Origin: Actinomycetota bacterium
GTDB taxonomy: Bacteria > Actinomycetota > Acidimicrobiia > Acidimicrobiales > Ilumatobacteraceae
Assembly: GCA_009698745.1 (NCBI GenBank)
Contig: WLPO01000002.1
Span: 1 to 42,579, forward strand
Reading direction: 5' to 3'
Length of the DNA stretch: 42,579 bases
Below, piece after piece: positions 39,841 through 42,579 of the stretch. Numbering within the stretch: position 1 is the first letter of the stretch; each line of letters opens with the position of its first letter. The notes beneath the pieces were generated by a model. It had not been told where the DNA came from. It saw only the letters and a program-made list of their open reading frames with translations, and did not search any database. The translations under genes and the position numbers were made by a program.

Positions 39841-42579
39841 TTACCGTACTTGATCGACGCCTATGTGGACGGGATTCCCATCCAGATCCCCCGTTGGATC
39901 GAGCCCTTGAACCCAATCAATGCGCTGTGCAAGGGTTTCAGAGGCAATATAAGACTCAAATTGGGACACTTGTGACTGCAGCGACTCTGGCAAACCGAGC
40001 GTTAACACAATGCGATCAGAAACGGCCAGGCCAGCTTCGCGCCGAGCTTGTTGCACCATGCGCACAATGTCGCGTGCGGCACCTTCTGCAAGTAGCGCAT
40101 CGGTTAATTCGATATTCAGCAACACGATCCCCTGGCCATCGGCAAGAGCAGCGCTTGCGACCGTTTCGGTATCGCCCGCAGCGGCAACCAGACGAACCTG
40201 AAACTCGTGTGGTTCAAGTACCACCCCACCAGCAATGACTACGTCACCGTTGATGGACCAATCGCCTTTCTTCACCGCAACAATCACTTTTTGGGTATTG
40301 GCGCCAAGGCGCGGACCAAGAGCAGCCGGTATGAGTTGCAATTCGTGTTTGGCCACTTGGCCGAGCTCCGTTGTGAGTGTCACTTTGTGCACATTCACTT
40401 CGTCGGTGATAATTGAGACAAACGATTGCAGTGCGTTAGCCAACGGTGATGCAACGGTGAGTTCACCAAGTGGCAGTCGAACACGGCGCGAATGCACCTT
40501 GCGCAATGACAACGTTGTCGAACACACATCACGAACTTGATCCATTACTTTTTCAAGCTCGTCATCGCTCGGCACAATGCTGGCGTCTGGCCAGTCCTCT
40601 AAATGCACACTTCGCTCGCCGGTGAGTTCTTTGTAAATCTTTTCGGTGGTCAGCGGCAGCAGAGGCGCGGCAATGCGGGTCAATACTTGCAACACCGTGT
40701 GCAACGTATCGATTGCATCCTTGTCGCCTTTCCAGAATCGATCCCGGCTGCGACGGATATACCAATTTGTCAGAACATCCAAAAACGTTCGCACTTGCTG
40801 GCATGCATTGAAGATGTCATATTGATCCATCGAAATCGTCGTGTCTTCAATGAGACGCTTCAATTTTGAAAACACGTAACGATCCAACACATTTGTTGAG
40901 TCGTAGCGAACCTCGCCTGTCATTGACTCGGCATTGGCATACAGTGACAAAAAATACCAGCTGTTCCACAATGGCAACATCACTTGACGCACTGTGTCGC
41001 GAATACCTTCTTCGGTTACCGCAAAATCCGATCCACGCAAAATTGATGAAGACAACAGATACCAACGCATTGCATCAGCACCATATGTATCAAACACGTT
41101 CATAGGGTCTGGATAGTTGCGCAGACTCTTGGACATCTTTGCTCCGTCATCACCCAGCACAATGCCGTGACTGACGCATGTAGAAAAAGCGGGACGATCA
41201 AACAACGCTGTTGCCAAAACATGCAGCGTGTAAAACCAACCGCGCGTCTGACCGATGTACTCAACGATGAAGTCACCTGGGTAGTGCTGATCAAACCATT
41301 CCTGATTTTCAAACGGATAATGCACCTGGGCAAACGGCATTGAGCCACTCTCAAACCAGCAATCAAGAACCTCGGGAACCCTGCGCATCATCGACTTTCC
41401 AGTCGGATCATCAGGGTTTGGTCGCACTAAGTCATCTACGACCGGGCGATGCAATTCGGTAACCGTGACACCAAAGTCGCGCTCGAGGTCGGCAAGACTT
41501 CCATACACATCGATACGCGGATACGCCGGATCATCACTACGCCAAACAGGGATCGGTGAGCCCCAAAAACGATTGCGGCTGATCGTCCAATCGCGAGCAT
41601 TTTCAAGCCACTTACCAAAACTTCCATGCTGCAAGTGATCGGGTACCCAAGTGATCTCTTCGTTCAACGCAACCATGCGCTCTTTTACGGCAGTCACATT
41701 GACAAACCATGAGCTCACGGCTTTATAGATGAGTGGCTTTCCAGTGCGCCAACAATGTGGATAAGCGTGATCGTATGTTTCATGACGCAATACGACGCCA
41801 CGCGACTTGAGTTCACGGATAATGAGTGGGTTGGCGTCAAACACCAACATTCCAAAGAAGTCTGGAACTTCACTTGTAAACAACCCACGGCTATCGACCG
41901 GCACAACAAGCCCAATGCCATTTTCGCTACATACACGTTGGTCGTCTTCACCAAAGCCAGGGGCAAGATGCACTACTCCAGTGCCGTCTTCGGTTGTAAC
42001 GAAGTCACCCGCAATGATTCGAAATGCATCTGGCTGATCGGCAAAGTACGAAAACATCGGCGTGTATGTGCGGCCAACCAATGTCGAGCCGAGCACAGTG
42101 TCCAACACCTCGGCGCCTTCCAACTCTTTTTCATATGCACCAAGACGGGCTTCGGCCAAGATGTACACAGTTCCGTTATGGCGCACTCGCACATAACTCA
42201 CGTCTGGCGCAACTGCGAGAGCCAAGTTGCTCGGCAAGGTCCATGGTGTGGTCGTCCATGCAAGTAGTGATTCGCCAGTCTCGAGCACAAACGCGACAGT
42301 GAGTGCAGGATCTTGCACTTGCTTATACGCGTCGTCCATACGCGTTTCTGTGTTCGACAATGGAGTCTCAAGCGCCCACGAATACGGAAGTACGCGAAAC
42401 CCTTCGTAAATCAGACCCTTGTCCCACAGAGTCTTAAATGCCCACATCACACTTTCCATGTAGGAGACATCGAGAGTTTTGTAATCGTTGGCAAAATCAA
42501 CCCAGCGAGCTTGGCGAGTTACATAACGCTCCCAGTCACTGGTGTAACGCAACACTGATTCTTTGCAGTACTCATTAAA
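39841..42579 (-). CDS. ileS: Isoleucyl-tRNA synthetase (5' end outside window), IleS2-like
   Basis: The gene enters from the right edge; 912 codons are visible and the N-terminal Rossmann part with HIGH is missing. The reading frame stays open to 42579, starting F-N-E-Y-C-K-E-S. Visible parts: synthetase core [16 protein letters not shown], the editing domain ([31 protein letters not shown]), KMSKS ([15 protein letters not shown]), the anticodon-binding domain and a C-terminal DUF5915-type region ([28 protein letters not shown]) found in the eukaryote-like IleS2 class. The stop is 23 nt before the DksA-like ATG. Any T-box leader lies outside the window. Confidence 0.96.
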   Translation of the reverse strand, partial: FNEYCKESVLRYTSDWERYVTRQARWVDFANDYKTLDVSYMESVMWAFKTLWDKGLIYEGFRVLPYSWALETPLSNTETRMDDAYKQVQDPALTVAFVLETGESLLAWTTTPWTLPSNLALAVAPDVSYVRVRHNGTVYILAEARLGAYEKELEGAEVLDTVLGSTLVGRTYTPMFSYFADQPDAFRIIAGDFVTTEDGTGVVHLAPGFGEDDQRVCSENGIGLVVPVDSRGLFTSEVPDFFGMLVFDANPLIIRELKSRGVVLRHETYDHAYPHCWRTGKPLIYKAVSSWFVNVTAVKERMVALNEEITWVPDHLQHGSFGKWLENARDWTISRNRFWGSPIPVWRSDDPAYPRIDVYGSLADLERDFGVTVTELHRPVVDDLVRPNPDDPTGKSMMRRVPEVLDCWFESGSMPFAQVHYPFENQEWFDQHYPGDFIVEYIGQTRGWFYTLHVLATALFDRPAFSTCVSHGIVLGDDGAKMSKSLRNYPDPMNVFDTYGADAMRWYLLSSSILRGSDFAVTEEGIRDTVRQVMLPLWNSWYFLSLYANAESMTGEVRYDSTNVLDRYVFSKLKRLIEDTTISMDQYDIFNACQQVRTFLDVLTNWYIRRSRDRFWKGDKDAIDTLHTVLQVLTRIAAPLLPLTTEKIYKELTGERSVHLEDWPDASIVPSDDELEKVMDQVRDVCSTTLSLRKVHSRRVRLPLGELTVASPLANALQSFVSIITDEVNVHKVTLTTELGQVAKHELQLIPAALGPRLGANTQKVIVAVKKGDWSINGDVVIAGGVVLEPHEFQVRLVAAAGDTETVASAALADGQGIVLLNIELTDALLAEGAARDIVRMVQQARREAGLAVSDRIVLTLGLPESLQSQVSQFESYIASETLAQRIDWVQGLDPTGDLDGNPVHIGVDQVR

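Noticed and set aside
39096-40238. Open frame of 380 codons on the plus strand
   Set aside because: It is the antisense of the Lys/Ala-rich repeats, giving Ala/Phe/Ser-rich low-complexity sequence, and it runs into ileS antisense. No family resemblance.

Overview
The window is a gene-dense chromosomal segment of an actinobacterium with 42 protein genes and no gene-free stretch over 140 bp. The lineage is inferred from gene content. Markers are a mycothiol ligase (mshC), an F420:NADP oxidoreductase, an InhA-type enoyl-ACP reductase, the phosphatidylinositol-mannoside genes (pgsA, patA, pimA-like), the proteasome activator Bpa and a lysine-rich DksA-like protein beside ileS-lspA-rluD. The moderate G+C (roughly half by eye, not computed) and very short intergenic gaps fit a streamlined, probably aquatic, Acidimicrobiia-like lineage better than a high-G+C mycobacterium or streptomycete. 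No tRNA, rRNA, CRISPR array, transposase or integrase was seen.

Layout. Positions 39-16398 are almost entirely minus strand: relA, secF-secD-yajC-tgt, queA-ruvB-ruvA-ruvC, a peroxiredoxin, yebC-pdxT-pdxS, a DUF3048 lipoprotein, an HtpX-like protease with LemA, and a PimA-like glycosyltransferase. Positions 16482-19276 hold an LLM-family oxidoreductase and a compact arsenic cluster (arsR diverging from arsI/cadI-aquaporin-arsC). Positions 19273-23934 are patA-pgsA-hypothetical-HIT-thrS. This whole block has the gene order of the mycobacterial thrS...pimA...pdxST...ruvCAB...secDF-relA region, so the arsenic genes look like an insertion between patA and pimA. Positions 23991-30177 hold divergent units: npdG-like/mshC on minus, and inhA-subtilase-YyaL on plus. 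Positions 30179-42579 hold nitroreductase, a hypothetical gene, dnaE, bpa and a phosphodiesterase (minus), an Rrf2 regulator (plus), then rluD-lspA-dksA-like-ileS (minus). The last four resemble the order around ileS and dnaE in Streptomyces and Mycobacterium.

Functional links. The pgsA, patA and pimA-like products should make and acylate phosphatidylinositol mannosides. SecD, SecF and YajC assist export, LspA matures lipoproteins, and a lipoprotein and a secreted subtilase are encoded nearby. ArsC of actinobacterial type may use mycothiol, whose synthesis gene mshC is also here. No ArsB, Acr3 or ArsA pump is present, so arsenite release may rely on the aquaglyceroporin.

Most interesting observations: (1) a recurring TANNNT box 6-7 nt before the start codon of unit-leading genes, which indicates widespread leaderless transcription, three times as TACCGT-N7-start; (2) three tandem 13-nt repeats over the presumed -35 region of dnaE; (3) a pump-less arsenic islet whose 10-2-10 operator contains the TTG start of arsR; (4) a lysine/alanine repeat protein fused to a cysteine-less DksA/TraR domain; (5) an 18-bp divergent gap between an Rrf2 regulator and the phosphodiesterase-bpa unit with overlapping opposed -10 boxes.
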